From Diprion similis (lineage: Eukaryota > Arthropoda > Insecta > Hymenoptera > Diprionidae): a DNA stretch of 64,000 nt. Positions 1 through 13,291 of this stretch are shown piece after piece. The notes beneath the pieces were generated by a model. The model saw nothing but the letters and a program-made list of their open reading frames with translations. It made no database searches and was not told the DNA's origin. Position 1 is the first letter of the stretch. Each line of letters opens with the position of its first letter. Location of the stretch: the NCBI RefSeq assembly GCF_021155765.1, contig NC_060111.1, forward strand, positions 6,978,481 through 7,042,480, in the 5' to 3' direction. The position numbers were made by a program, and so were the translations under genes.

Positions 1-3000
1 CATTATAATCTGCCTATGGATATCTGCAGGGAGTTAGTACGGATGGACATCGTTCCGTCAATTTTCATTAAATAACTCTCGATGAAGAAATGAAAATTTT
101 CCCCACGAAGCGAAGCGAGCTTCGACCGAGTACATTAAAACTCTGCCCATCACGCGCCTACGCGGTGAGACTTTTTGAATACATCTCATTTATTTCAAGC
201 CAAGATTTCGATTCATTTTTGCATCAATCTCTGTTTAATTAATAAATTTCATCTAAATTATACTCAAATGATAATAATATTTCTCTATTTAGAAAAATTT
301 TCACATCATGTCGCGTTATTTGCAATAATTAGAAAAATAAAAAACGGAATTCAATTTTCACAATTATTCAAAAAAAAAAAAAAATTTCTTCATAAAAAAA
401 AAAAAAAAAAAAAAAAAAACAGGAAGTTTGTCGAACGTAACGACTAACTCGGTTCTTTTTCACGGCGATGAAAAGTATGGCGAAAATATTGTTTTCACGG
501 CTTGTTGTTCATGTTTTTCTTTCTTTCCTCACTTTCGTTCGTTCATTTATTTCCCTCTGCCTTCAAATTCGATTAATGAAATTTATCAATTAATCCATTA
601 CCGACAAATAATCAATAACGATTACGTAACATTCGGGGGCATATTTACGAGCAACGATTGTTATCATTGTAACAATTGTTAAGTGAAATTGATAGACTTC
701 TCTGAATATAAATGGTGATCATTATTGTTGTGGGTAATTACACAGACCGAATCACCGATCGATAAATAATGAGGCAACGAAGTTTATACCGCTTTTGGTT
801 GATTTTTGAGAACAAAAATTTTATTATACATCGTTGTATGATTTTTTATTCTGAAAGTAAGAAAAGTAAGTAAAATTAAATCTCGTAAAGAATATACGGA
901 AAAATTTCATCGTTGTTGTTGTTGTTGTTGTTAACACCTTTAACCAAACACATGCAAAATAGTGCAAAAATGATGATGATGATAATAATTAATGATTTTT
1001 AGTGTCAACTTTTATACCCTACAACAACAATCGACAGTTATTTTATTATAAATTGTTAATGTTTTTATTTTCAAGACTACAGTGTTTGTTTTTCGTCATA
1101 TTCTTATTCTTCTTCTTCTTCTGCCGCCATACATTATTATTATTATAAATATACATATTCGACTGAGAGAAGATTGAATCGCGTGACGGTCGAACAGGTT
1201 GAAATTCACCCCAACTCCAAGAAAACTTTTCGATCTCGCTTCAACAGTGAGGTCTACAAAATCTATACAAAAAATATCTACGTATTGTTCAAGGATCACG
1301 GAAAAAGATTTCTCATATTTCGCAACCAAAATTAATTCTTTAAATATTGTACAAAAATCGGCAAAGTTAAGGTGATACTATAAGGAACACTCTATTAGAG
1401 AAGTTTTTCAAAATTTTTTGGGGGGTGTTATTCACACCATAAAGTAACCAATCAGGGTTAAAGAAGAAAAACAAACGACAACAACAACAACAACAATCCA
1501 AAGAAATGTTTCGAAAATTTTTCAATAAGATGTTGAAAATTCAAGGCTACATTTCTGTTACACTCTATGGAAAAAAAATAAATAAATAACTACCAACTCG
1601 ACAGGGATTTGGTGAAACGGAGCAAGAAAAGCCCAAATATCAGGACGAGTGCGCGTGTGAAATTGTCAAAGCGTATACACACACACACACACGCGACCAC
1701 ACACAGGAGGATCGATAGATACGAACGACCGCAAACTATTGACCGGGGTTGTTACACGTGACGTTGTCCTCGAGGTTTGTTCGGGGGTCACGAATCATTA
1801 CGAGCATTGAAATCAATATTTAAGGATGAAGAGAAAAGAAGAGTAAAAACTTCAAACTTCTTTGCAAATTGTTAAAAACTTTATTTATATTTATTTTTCA
1901 ATTATTTTCTATACATTTAAAAAGATGTGTTGTATGCATATATGTACACTAGAGTATATACACGAGTATGTGAAGTTTAAAACGTAGCCCAAAGATTAAG
2001 ATACACGGCAGGTGTATAATAGCTAACAGTTAGTTGAAGTTAAAGTTTATTTAACGTTCAAGTATAACGACGCAGAAATTTTAGAAGGTATAACATACTC
2101 TCGTCGTTTATTTAGTAGCTTTAACCCTTCGAGTCATGGTGGTAAGTATGCTTACCACCCATTTTACAACCATTTTTTATATATATTTCAACAACTTTTC
2201 GCCATATTTCTCTGCGGTTGTTATTTTTTGTTATTATTATTTTTTTTTTTTATTTCCGACTTTTGCTAGTATACTAATAAGTGATCAATACTCGAGAGTA
2301 ATTACTGCGATATTACGTAAATTATCATTATTATTATTATTAGAAACAGATTGATTGAAAAAAAGTCGTCAAAATCGTCAGATTTCAAAAATTCATTACG
2401 ACGAATTCAATCAGCGATCTGGAAAACCACTGAATAAGAGTTTTTTGGCCGGATTTAACTAAATTCGAAATTGAATTATTGAGATCTGATTTCAGATTCG
2501 TAATCAGCGAGCCCAAAAAACCATGGAATACTACCGCGTTATAAAAATTAAAGTAATTTTGCATAAACTGTAAACTGTTTTTCATTATAAATTGAAAAGA
2601 TTATTAAAAAATTTCGTAATAGTGATGAAAGTCCGTCTACAGTGCGAGGAATTAATTAATATACGTGTTACTAACTTAAACCCGTTTTTCCACATTTTAG
2701 TATTGTTTTTTATATCATTCACGTTTTGCACAACGAGTAAAACGAAGAGAAGAAAAAGAAAAAAAAAAAGGGGGGAGAAAGAAATAGGGCGAAGCGTGGG
2801 CTCGTGAAAAATGTAAAATCATCAGCTGCCATCCAGACACCCGGACCCCACGTCTCGTCTGAAAGGTCTGCAATCTTGATAACAGATAAGAGTAGGACGA
2901 CGCCGAGGATAAAGAAAAAGGAGTAAAAGGATGAGGAGGAGGAGGAGGAGGAGGAGGAGGAGGAGGAGGAGGTTCCGTGTCCCGTGAGAAAAGTGAAAAA

Positions 3001-3186
3001 AATCCGGGGACGACGCGATGAGGGAATAGAGAAAGAGATGATAAGACGAAAAGAAAGAAGGGGGAAAGAGGAGGACAAAGAGGGCGGGGGTGGAGGGAGG
3101 AACGAAGAAAACGAAATGGAAAAAACATTTTCACACCGAAAAGGAAGCAGGGGGCGAGAAATAGAGAAACGGAGGGAAGGAGAGAA

Positions 3187-3221
<35 letters not shown>

Positions 3222-3410
3222 AAGAAAATTACGAGCCACTGCTGCTGGACGCGACGAGGCGAGGCGAGGCGGGATAAAATGGCACTTCCAATTTCCGCCA
3301 ACTTGATCGAAATTTTAATTAACACTTGCGATTAATTACGCAACTTGTTTATATCCATAAGTTATACATATATATATATCGTATATATATGGTATATATA
3401 TATATATATA
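1..3410. other. Gene-poor AT-rich stretch with simple repeats
   Basis: No supported gene. It contains poly(A) runs (371-419), GTT repeats near 912, a CA tract near 1677-1692, a diverged copy of a dispersed repeat (about 2360-2590), a GGA repeat (about 2934-2971) and a GA-rich tract (about 3180-3225). The long frames over 2715-3325 arise from the purine-rich repeats. Confidence 0.6.
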
Positions 3411-3693
3411 TTAGGGTAACGCAAAAAAACTGACTATTTTTTTTTTTTTTTTTCAAGTCTTGTGTGACAAAATGTTAATTTTTGATGTTTTAAGAGCTAA
3501 GAGATAATCTTTTTAATTGAATTTATTTACGATTATTGACATTTTAAAAAATTTGAAGCGACCTTTTAAAATTGTTTTTTTTTTTGTTTGAGCTGCCCTT
3601 TGGAGTGGGCTCTTAAAACATCAAAAACTAACATTTTGTCACACGAGACTCGGAAAAAAAAAAAAAAATAGTCGGTTTTTTGCGACACCCTAA
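3411..3693. mobile_element. Short inverted-repeat element, TTAGGGT family A (deletion derivative)
   Basis: It starts TTAGGGTAACGCAAAAAAAC and ends in the inverse, ...GCGACACCCTAA, between AT-dinucleotide tracts. Inside are inverted blocks with TGACAAAATGTTA and GATGTTTTAAGAGC. At 283 bp it keeps both ends of the 620-670 bp copies at 13864, 16696 and 59974 but lacks their middle. Non-coding. Confidence 0.85.
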
Positions 3694-3711
3694 TATATAT
3701 ATATATACATA

Positions 3712-3844
3712 TTAGGGTGGGCCAAAAAAAAAAATGAATATTTTGAAAATATCGTTCAAGATGACGAAAGAAGAAATTCTGTAAAAGTTTCGGATCCTAA
3801 TATTAATATTAAGAGGTGCCTATTTAACTTGCGACTTTCTTTTC

Positions 3845-3875
<31 letters not shown>

Positions 3876-3900
3876 CATTTACTTTGGAATTTTATTACTC
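3712..3900. mobile_element. One-ended fragment of a TTAGGGTG element (family B)
   Basis: It starts TTAGGGTGGGCCAAAAAAAA. Internal blocks (GTTCAAGATGACGAAA, then TAATATTAATATTAAGAGG) resemble the left part of the complete element at 37081-37392. No matching right end was found before the sequence passes into a TTTTC repeat, so the right limit is approximate. Confidence 0.5.
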
Positions 3901-4655
3901 AACAACGCATTGACGCATCGTAAAGAGCAATAAATATTTTTGCAGGCAATTGAACGATTTACAAATAAAATCTCCAAAAAGTATATATATATATACATGT
4001 CAAGGGCGATATTTTTTTGAAGAAGAAGAAGAAGAAAACTCTCGTATTTTTTTTTTTTTTTTTTTAGAAGTCTAAGAAGAAAATGACACTAGCAGGCTTT
4101 TTTATTTCTCCTCTTTCTCAACTGTAATCGATAATTTAGATTCCAGAATTATTCCAGGAAATTCCGGGACAAGTAGTTAGTAAAACAAGAAACAAAAAAC
4201 AAAAAAAAAAAAAAAAATCAAGGATTTAATTAATTTCGTTTTCCTCTGAATTTTCAAGGATACAAGATAAGTTTGCTAGGTGTTGAATAAAAATAATTTA
4301 TATATAATAGTAATTTATGTACATATATGTATACAAAGAGTGAATTGCTAAGGACTGCATGCACGGTCCGTCGTCTGCTATAAAATTTGAAGCATTCGAG
4401 GTCGCGTTTCATAAACGAACTGTCGCAGTTTTTAATAAGAAACATATAACGCGCCAATTTTCCCAAGACAAATAAAAATATTCCAGGACTTTTTCAGTAC
4501 AAGACTTAATGAAGGAGAAGAGTTTTCTTTTTTTTTCCAGGATAATTCCAGAGAGGATTTAAGAATATTCAACGAGCTTTAGACACCCTGTATAGGTAGT
4601 GTAAAGAGGGGGTTCATATCCTTTCGGTGCTATTGATTTTGCCGATTTTTCTCCA

Positions 4656-4691
<36 letters not shown>

Positions 4692-5016
4692 TCTCTTTCT
4701 CTTTTTATTTCTTCGTCTTACAGAGAAACGAGGTGCATGCAGAGACTCCACACCCACCCTTGAAACTTATACACCCCAAAAAACGACTCCAAGCCTCGTG
4801 AGTCGTGAAAACTGACAGAGGAGAGAGAAAAGTCTAGAGAATAGATGGAAAGGCTAGAGAAGAAAAGAGAAAGATTCCTCCCGGTTGGATCGATGGTGAA
4901 AAACGTGACACCGTGCACGACGAAAAAAAGAACTAACTATAAGGCTGCTGCTGGTCGTCCTTCGCAATTTCCAAAGTAGTAGTGGTGGTGCGGTAGTATA
5001 AATTACAATATAAAAT
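3901..5016. other. No gene seen; simple repeats
   Basis: Poly(T), AAG and CT tracts (for example about 4661-4690) dominate. No credible coding exon. Confidence 0.55.
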
Positions 5017-5709
5017 TTAGGGTGTTCCTTATTTAGGGTTTTGCCGAATATTTGCCGCCCCATCCCCCGAATCAACTTTAAATAATTAAAAAACAATCGC
5101 CGAATTTAAAAAAAAAAATTTTTATTACCTCGACTTTAAGACAGTCTCCGTTTTGTGGTCGAAGTTTCATATGGAAATAACATGGGAAAAACTCTTTTTT
5201 TTTTTCTCAGTATTATATATTTTATTGTAAAAGTCATTATGTTGAAAAAAATTTGTATTACCGTGAGGTTTTAGTCGGCATTATTGCTTATACTGTCTGG
5301 GAAAAAAAATTCACATAATCATACCGCTCAGTCTCGACGAATTCCACACCCTCGAAATTTGACTTTTTTTTTTTTTTTTTTTTGCATTTAGAGGATGTGC
5401 AATTCGTCCAGATTTTCTGGTATCGTGATGTAAATTTTTTTGTTACAGACAGTAGCACTGATGCCCACTAAAACCTCGCAGTTACAGATTTTTTTCTCAA
5501 TATTATTACTCTTTCAACAAAATATATTACCGAAGTAACAAGTTTTTCCAACGTCATTTCCGGATAAGAAACTTCGATCACAAAGCGATCTATCCCAGAG
5601 TTGAGGTAAAAATCTGAAGAAATTAGGCAATTGTTTTAGAATTATTTGAGGTTGATTTGGTGGGTGAGCGGCAAAAATTCGTCAACACCCTTAATAAGGA
5701 CCGCCATAA
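5017..5709. mobile_element. Foldback element of about 690 bp, TTAGGGTG-type ends (family C)
   Basis: The left end TTAGGGTGTTCCTTATTTAG and the complement of the right end (TTATGGCGGTCCTTATTAAG) are diverged inverted repeats. Further inside, TTTGCCG, CGACTTTAAGACAG/CTCAACTC-like and GAGGTTTTAGTCGGCAT/ATGCCCACTAAAACCTC blocks pair across the centre near 5360. It is non-coding and flanked on the right by a TA tract. Confidence 0.7.
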
Positions 5710-5710
5710 T

Positions 5711-5751
<41 letters not shown>

Positions 5752-7524
5752 ACAATTCCACAATGAAAAGATAAGGACTGACAATCAATGAATTCAATAT
5801 CGAGCAAGACGAAAATATATGTAAAAAAAAAAAAAAAAAAATACATACATAATTATCAAATCTGATTTTGTTAATGATGTAATTTTAAAGTTTAAAAACG
5901 ACCAGTTTTTTTTTTTTTTTTTTTTTTCTACGTTGAAGTTGGTAACGTTATCGTAACGAAAAAGCGTTACGTCTACATTACAACTTGATTTTGGAATTAT
6001 ATGAAATTCGATAGACCGTAATAAAACAAAAGATACTCATATTTTCGAATATTCGTTCCTTCAATGCTACTGTAAAAATAAAAAAATAAAAATCGCGAGT
6101 TTTTCTATTAAACACATATCGTTACCAACAAACGCGACTGAACGTAACGAAACTTGAGTTTTTATTAAATTATACATTGCTTTCGAATTTATCAACAAAT
6201 TTACTCTCGTTCTTCGATTTTTCCTTCCACCACCCATCTCGACTTCTCAGTACTAAAAAAATTCCAGCATTTTCCAGAAATAATATGCAAATTCCCTGAC
6301 AATTTTCGATTTTCCATATTTCCCTAACAGCTATATATATATATATGTATATACATATCTATAGACACCCTGCGCGGGTTAGGAATAAAGCGAAGGGAAA
6401 AAAAAAAAAATCTGGCCATCAGCCGTCGTCGCTACTCGTAATCTCATCTGGTGCGCAGCTCGTGTACCTTCAGGACTTCTTCAGCAGGACTGGCGCCACT
6501 TCGCTTGCCTGCCTGCTTTCCCGAGAGTGGCCTTAAAGACGCTGCTGCCAGATATAGAGAGAGAAACAGAGAACGAGAGAGAGACGGCGAAAGCAGCATC
6601 AGCTTCAAGCAAATGAACAAAATAAAATAAAAGAAGAGGAAGAAGAAGAAGAAGAAGAAACTAAACGTTGCAGAAGGAAGGGAGGGAGCACACCGAGATA
6701 TGCGCAGGATTATTTTGTAAACAGCTGGAGGAAGAAAAACGTCGGCTCAATTCGTCGAAAGACTCGAAAAACAAGACAGAGTTCAAATTGTGACCTCCGA
6801 TTTTTTTTTATTTTTTTTTCATCGTTCCATTTCACTGTTTTTTTCCTTTTTCACACACGTTTTCCGGTTAAAAAGAAATTGCTGTCAATTATTGTTACTA
6901 GTATACAAGAATTAGTCCATCTTTATCTTGTTCCTTTAAAACAAGCATAATTATAATTATAATTATAATAATAATAATAGAAGAAGAAAGCAAAAAATAA
7001 TAAAAGAATAAAACGATCTTTTACGTAACAACGAACTGAAACAAGTATACTGAATTCATAGAAACCGATCACTTGAAGAGAGAGAAAAATTCTACGTGAA
7101 TGGCTTGAATTACGCATTATATATATATATATTTAAAACAAAGAGACGATTTTACTTGCTATATATATTGATATTCGTCTTATGATCTTCCTATTCAATG
7201 AATCTAATGGTAAAATAATGAACTAAGTATACTCGAAGGTTTCCGTTGAGCTTCGAGTAAAAAGAATAAGCAAATGCCTAACAATTGCGTTGGTAGTATG
7301 ATCGTGTGTTAATAGTCTAATTATAACAATAAGAAAAGCTGCAGCGTAAGATTGGAGCACGCGATCGAAAAAGTTAACCAAACGAGAAATTAATGAAATG
7401 AATCAAATAAATGAAATGAACGAAATTACCAGAGAAGATGGATGATCGTGGAGGAATGTTGCGGAATTGCACGTCATGCATGTACCAAATCCAGAAATAC
7501 ACTCATCAGTCGAAAAAGGAGGAG

Positions 7525-7555
<31 letters not shown>

Positions 7556-9155
7556 GAAGGAATCGTATTTACGGCTTGCAGCCCTTCGATCTAGGTAACG
7601 CGAAGCCAAATTTTTGAATGAATGTGGATCGAGGAACAAATGCCGGCTTCGAGATGGCGGCGGGGTGCAGCCAAGAAGACAAAAAAAAAAAAAAAAAAAA
7701 CAACGTGGCGAAAAAACGTTTTCCGGGATCCAGTTCAGCTCCGAACAGAAGAAAAAAAGAAAAGAAAAAAAGAATGAGGGTATAACGAACGAGGCTGAGG
7801 AAACGTGAGGGTTTTAAATCGTTACTGTGCAATAATCGAACGACGTCTTTGAAGGAGTTTTACCTTTTAAAAATATATATGAGTCCGTTTTTTTTTTTTT
7901 TTTTTATAACGGTTTGTCAGAAATTTCCGACGATCTTAAAGGTGCGGAGTAACGAACACTTGCCTAAGCATACATTAACGTTGTTACAGTAACGTTACTA
8001 AAATGACTATTTTGCAGCTTTGGATAAGTTGAATTTACTAAATCTGAGTTTATTTATGCTTTGTTAATAGTTTTTTTAATTTCTGGTCATCCTAGAATTG
8101 CAAGATAACAAGTTTTTATTTAACGCGTAGAAGCATGTCAGGACTTTTTCCGTACCTCCTGATTCCAACGAGGCTAAAGTTAGTAACTTTAAGGTAACGC
8201 GATATAATAGGGGGGAAAAAAAACAAATAATAAAATTTATAAAACAACTATTTTGCAGTTTTAGAACAAAATTTGAAGGGATTGAATAAGTGATAGACAG
8301 TTTCGATATGTTTTTTTCTTCTATTAGAGAATTTTCTAAATTTTTTTTTAAAGATAATTCGAATCTTGAACGAAAAGAGACAAATAAAAAAAATCACTTT
8401 GCACAGCGGATGATTCCCAAAAGGTTTAATCGACTTTCATAATATCGCTCGGATGAAGCAGAGAAGAGCGAAATTATTTTATCGGAGTGAAAATTGTCAA
8501 GTATCTTTTAAAGTTATTCAGAATATTAGAGGTCAAAGAATAGTCAATAGCAAATGTATTATTATAAATTAAAATAGATCAAATTATCATCAATAAAGAT
8601 TCTTAATTATTATAATCAAATTATTACCATGAGATAATAAAAATTTTAGGATATTTTATGGTTGGTAGAGAAAAAATTTCGATCGATTAAGCTTGATAAA
8701 AATTTCTACAATCACAAGATCATGAAGCTTAAACGAAACTCGGCAAGCCAGCCAAAAACCATAAAACTGAGAATTTTAGACGCAATAGGTACCCATTTCA
8801 ACGATTCATACTCTTTCGTCATCCGAATTCAGAAAATCTTTGATTTTCAATCAAGCCGTAGAAATTGCAGTTATCTGTGTACACGTGGAAGTCGTAATTG
8901 GCTTCGATTCGATTGTTTCATTTCTCAAGTGCGTAAAGTAATACTTAACAGGCGAAATGAGTGAAAACTATACTCTCTAGAATAAAATGGACACCCTTCT
9001 CCCTTCGATCTTAAGGAAATTTATGTGAAAGATTCCCTCTCAATGTATGGGAAGCCGGAAAAATAAGAAAAATCAGAGCAGCGCCAAGTGGAAAACTGAC
9101 GAAATAAGAAGAGAAGGAGAACAAACAAAACAACCACGCCGACGAGGATCCCAGA

Positions 9156-9157
<2 letters not shown>
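5710..9157. other. AT-rich stretch without a recognised gene
   Basis: Holds TA repeats (5715-5748), poly(A)/poly(T) runs, a GA-rich patch around 6556-6660, a GGA repeat at 7517-7551 and unsupported frames. If the exon at 9660-9741 is real, this is intron. Confidence 0.5.
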
Positions 9158-9196
<39 letters not shown>

Positions 9197-9201
9197 TACA
9201 C
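9157..9201. repeat. TA microsatellite
   Basis: About 40 bp of alternating TA with minor interruptions, just outside the GC-richer block. Confidence 0.9.
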
Positions 9202-9510
9202 ACCGCGGAAGCAGAGCGACCTCGCCGACCTCGAAGAGTGGCGGCAGATGCATAACCGCATTCCGAGAGATAAAGGCGGCACACGCTCTTCTTCCGCGGC
9301 GAGTTTCGATCACTGAGAACGCAGGCGAAGAAGAGGAAGAGAAAGAGGAAGAAGAGAAGACGGCGTGCGTTACGCGTTTCTCGATATGTAAATTCCCACG
9401 TGCGCGCGTCTAGCAGGCAACGAGATGGCCGATTTTTTTCAGCACACAATAAGTGGTATAATGATTACACAGGTAAAACGAAAAAGATCGGTAAAAAGGT
9501 GAGTGAGCTT

Positions 9511-9675
9511 ACCGGCACAATAGCGAGAAAAACAAATGAAGACAGGGCAGCGCAAAGAGCGCGTAAAGAGGGAAGAAGCAAACTGACCGGCAATTGTGGG
9601 AAAAACAAATGAAGACGGTGCGCACTTTATTAACGCGGTAAAGAAGGAAACAAACTCACCGGCAATTGCGAGGAA
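9511..9675. repeat. Three-copy ~74 bp tandem repeat covering a splice-donor region
   Basis: ACCGGCA landmarks start at 9511, 9586 and 9658 (spacing 75 and 72). Each unit has a GAGAAAAACAAATGAAGAC-like block and a purine-rich tail. On the minus strand each unit gives a donor-like site after GCCG: GTGAGT, GTCAGT and GTAAGC. Both spacings are multiples of three. Confidence 0.75.
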
Positions 9676-9741
9676 GAGTATCCATACATCCATGAGGCCG
9701 GCCGCGTCTCGATAGCTGTTAGGAGATGAGGATGCCGGCAT
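9660..9741 (-). CDS. Candidate first coding exon of an unidentified secreted or membrane protein (partial gene)
   Basis: The ATG at 9741 has a favourable AAC context. 27 codons follow, ending in a strong donor (GCCG|GTGAGT at 9660/9659). The peptide has a short polar N-terminus and then MDVWILFLAIAG, a hydrophobic run like a signal peptide core. It lies just inside a GC-richer block (9.2-10.4 kb) that looks like a promoter and 5'UTR on this strand, with CAA/CAG-type repeats upstream. The gene would run leftward past position 1, with all of 1-9659 intronic. I cannot name the product. It could instead be a chance frame, since no second exon was recognised in the window. Confidence 0.4.
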
Positions 9742-10400
9742 GTTCAGTCGAACCTAGACATAGCGTAGCTGCTTCTTCTTGTTCTTTCTAGCCCTCGCGA
9801 TAAGTGGCGAGAGTCGAAAAGAGGCCACACTTTACCGCCGCACTCTACACTAAACCAAACACTTTTGCCCCCCACGCGCGCACCACAAACAACAACAACA
9901 ACAACAACAGCAACAGCAACAACAAACAAACAACAAACGGAGAACAAGAACCAACAACACAGCCGCAGGCACAACAGCTTCTCAGACACTGTTTCTATCC
10001 CTCGTTCACGCGCGCCGTCTTCAATCCATCCCTCTGTCTCTCACGATCGAAATTCGAAATTCAAATATGATTCCCGCGACTTTGGAACGCAATTCGAATC
10101 CCACGATTTTCACCGCTTATTACCGATCAATGTCTAAACAACGAATCTCTCCGCGGGCGCCGGTTCTATACCGAAATCCGCTCCGGCCGCACGCTAGAAA
10201 CGAACTGCTCAGTGCTGCGAGCTCTGTGTCGTCCGTTCGCTTGCCGATCGCGACGCTCGCTGCTCGATCCTGACGTGCTTTCCCCGTCGCGACGCCTGGA
10301 GTATTGACCGCGACGGTGGGACGAAACGCCGGCCGAGTTGCGCGCGCATCCTGCCCGACGCCCTCTGGTGGGGGTAGCGCGGTGTTGCCACGTTTCACGG
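9742..10400 (-). promoter_or_regulatory. GC-richer candidate promoter and 5'UTR block
   Basis: This stretch is markedly richer in G, C and CpG than the surrounding AT-rich DNA. It holds a CAA/CAG repeat tract (about 9891-9935) and overlapping long frames on both strands that look like by-products of composition. It is immediately upstream of the candidate minus-strand first exon. No TATA box was identified. Confidence 0.35.
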
Positions 10401-12674
10401 CCTCCTTCTCCTCCTCCTTCTCCCCCTACTCCTTGACGAAAACCCGGCCTCCTGCCCCGACGTTTTTCTTTTATTTTTTTCTTTTTTTTTTTGTTACGAA
10501 TTTTATGCGAGACGACTGAGCCCCGGAGACTACCCTGGTGAAAACGATTTCTCTACGATTTTTAACCAATTTTTTTTTTTCCGGGAAATTAAGACATTTC
10601 GCAGAATTCGGTAGGAAAAAATTTTTGTATGGATATGGTATTTCAGAAAAAATTGTAGATTTTCACGAAAAAAATTTCTGTTTTTTTTTTTTTCGGTAAG
10701 ATATCTACAAGCTGGTAGTATTTTCAAAGTAAATTAACAATTCTCTATATACGAAAAACTATGAATGCATACTATACAATTTTCTACGAAATAATACGAA
10801 ATTTTATAAATTCTGTAAAAATTTGTAGAAGTAGAAATTTTCACCAGGGTAGTACTTTGCCTTCGACGACTCTTGCGAAAAGTACCGGCGTGTTTTGGGT
10901 TGATCAGATTTCCCGCAAAAACTAACACGTTTTGCTTTTTGACAAAACTAAAATGTTTCAGTTTCTATTAGGAAAAACTAGTAGCCCGAGATAAAAATTT
11001 ATAGTAATTTAAAATTTTTCGGGAAATTGAAACATTTCTTAAAAAATTGTAAGGTTGCATAGTTTTTTTTTTTCAAAGAATTATTAATTTTCTTTAAAAC
11101 TTGTGGTGGCTTGTAAGTATTTTAATAAAACAATAAAAATTTTCATGAAAATGTACAATTTTTTTCTCAAAAAACTATACATATTTAGCATTTTGTACGA
11201 AAACAATTTTACTCACGAGTGATCAGTATACGTAGCGTACTGGGTCAATCTGACCCCATTCTGTTAATCATTGTCTAGTGAAGAAAATATTCAACCGAAT
11301 TACTTGGAAAAATTCTGAAGCACTCTTCAGGTATTAGATTTGCTGGTAGAATAGCTTTTTTTAAAGTAAGTTCCATTGTCAGTAAGTGAAAGAAAAAAAA
11401 ATGTGCAAAGTAATAGATTGACAAAAACATCAGTTATTTCACTCAAAAAAATCATAAATCGTGAGATTTTAAATGTTTTTAGATAAAAATTTACACGTAT
11501 AACAGTCAAATGAACTTCTAAGCATCGGGTTATCGCAATAATTACACGAAAATATGAAGAGAGTGACTATGATAAAAAAAAAAAAAAAAAAATGTAGTAA
11601 GACTAACTGGATTATCTGATTCAAAGTGCAAAACTCCCGGAAGTTTCTTTCGACGTACTGAAGGAATTACAATTACATTACAGAAGTTCCTATTTATAAC
11701 ACAACGATAAATCAATCGTGACAACTGAAACCATTTCGAATCACTTAAAATGATTTAAATTCATCAGCATTCTATTGATTTATACATATATTATCGTTTG
11801 CTTACCACTTTCGTTGATTTCCAGTTTACCAAGTGATTTCCATTAATTCCCAAACGGATCCCATCGTTCTAACTGATTTCCAGTAATTTGCTGTGATTGC
11901 ACCTGCGATTCTATCCGGCACGGAAGTAGTAGATACACTGAAAATCGGTTTTATACAAGATTCGGAAATTGTTTAAAAATCGGAGATAACATTGGCAATC
12001 AATAAAAGTGAAATTGTAAAATAGAAGTCAATGAAAGTCGCTCGAAATCTGTGTTAACGAATCGGAATCATTGATCCTTTGATTTCCAAACGACTATGCA
12101 TCTTATACATAGTTTTCCACGTGCTTCCAATCTTGGAAAATATCTCTGGTAAGTTAGATTCACCGTAATCTAAATTCGATTCGTTGACAATTTTTTACCA
12201 TTCGCAATTCAAACCATTCATTCCAAGTATTTACCAGCGGAACCGTTAAGATCTGACTCAATGGGAACGTGACTGTTCGGAATATCGATTCGCACCCATT
12301 TTAGGCGTCATTCTTCGTTACAAATGAAAGAAAATTAGATGAAAGAGCCTTCTTGTGTGCGTGTGTGTAAGGGGGGGTTCATGAGCGTTCGTATACCAAC
12401 AGGAAAGGGTTTTGGGCGGTTCGAAAAAACAATAAAAACAAAAAAAAAAAGAGGGGGTATCTGCAACATGTTTCGCAATTCGTTTCATAAAATTGTACGT
12501 AGGTATATATATACGTATACATATGTAGGTATATGTATGCTCAGGAGAGTTTACGAGCTGGAAGATTTACGAGGCGTGCGATGCTACACGTGGGGATGTG
12601 TGTAAAATGTAAGTAGAGGTGGATACACGCCTGCTTTCCGGGTGTCGCACGATAGGGAGAAAAAGAGAATGCGC

Positions 12675-12733
<59 letters not shown>

Positions 12734-13248
12734 TCTTCGTCTCAATTTCAGTTGTCATGAAGCGTGTCTCGCAATAAGCCTCCGCAGCTGGTATTGCTAA
12801 TTAGTTTTGTAAAATTTGAAAATTGGAATGGGGTGAAACCGAAACTCGTTAGTCACTGATCATCGCTCGTCTCGTGAGTCATGCGCGAGAACCCCTATCA
12901 AGGGCAACCAAAAAGCACTTTGCTCGATCGCCAGGCCTCCTCGTATCAACAGTTGCGACAAACTTTATACCTCCCGAATTATCAGGGGTCAGGGAGTTTC
13001 GGTGAGCCGGTGTATCGATATCAGAACCGTGTGAAATTCCACACCCTTCGTCGAATTATGACAACCCTGGAGGCTCTCTGGAACACGCCACGCGATTACG
13101 ATCGGCCTCCGATGTATATCTTTTTGTTGTTGTTGTTTTTGTTGTTGTTGTTATTATTATTCTATTTACGGTATCATATTCATTTTGATAAAAATAATGC
13201 TGCTTATAATATAATTGATATTTCGTTAACGGATATCGAACTATATAT

Positions 13249-13291
<43 letters not shown>

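Noticed and set aside
2715..3325. Overlapping long frames on both strands rich in Ser, Pro, Arg and Glu
   Set aside because: They are translations of GGA and GA repeats. All frames are open because the DNA is purine-rich on one strand.
9011..9449. Minus-strand frame of 142 codons and its overlaps
   Set aside because: It contains a Tyr/Ile stretch from a TA microsatellite, and other frames are equally open. No known domain.
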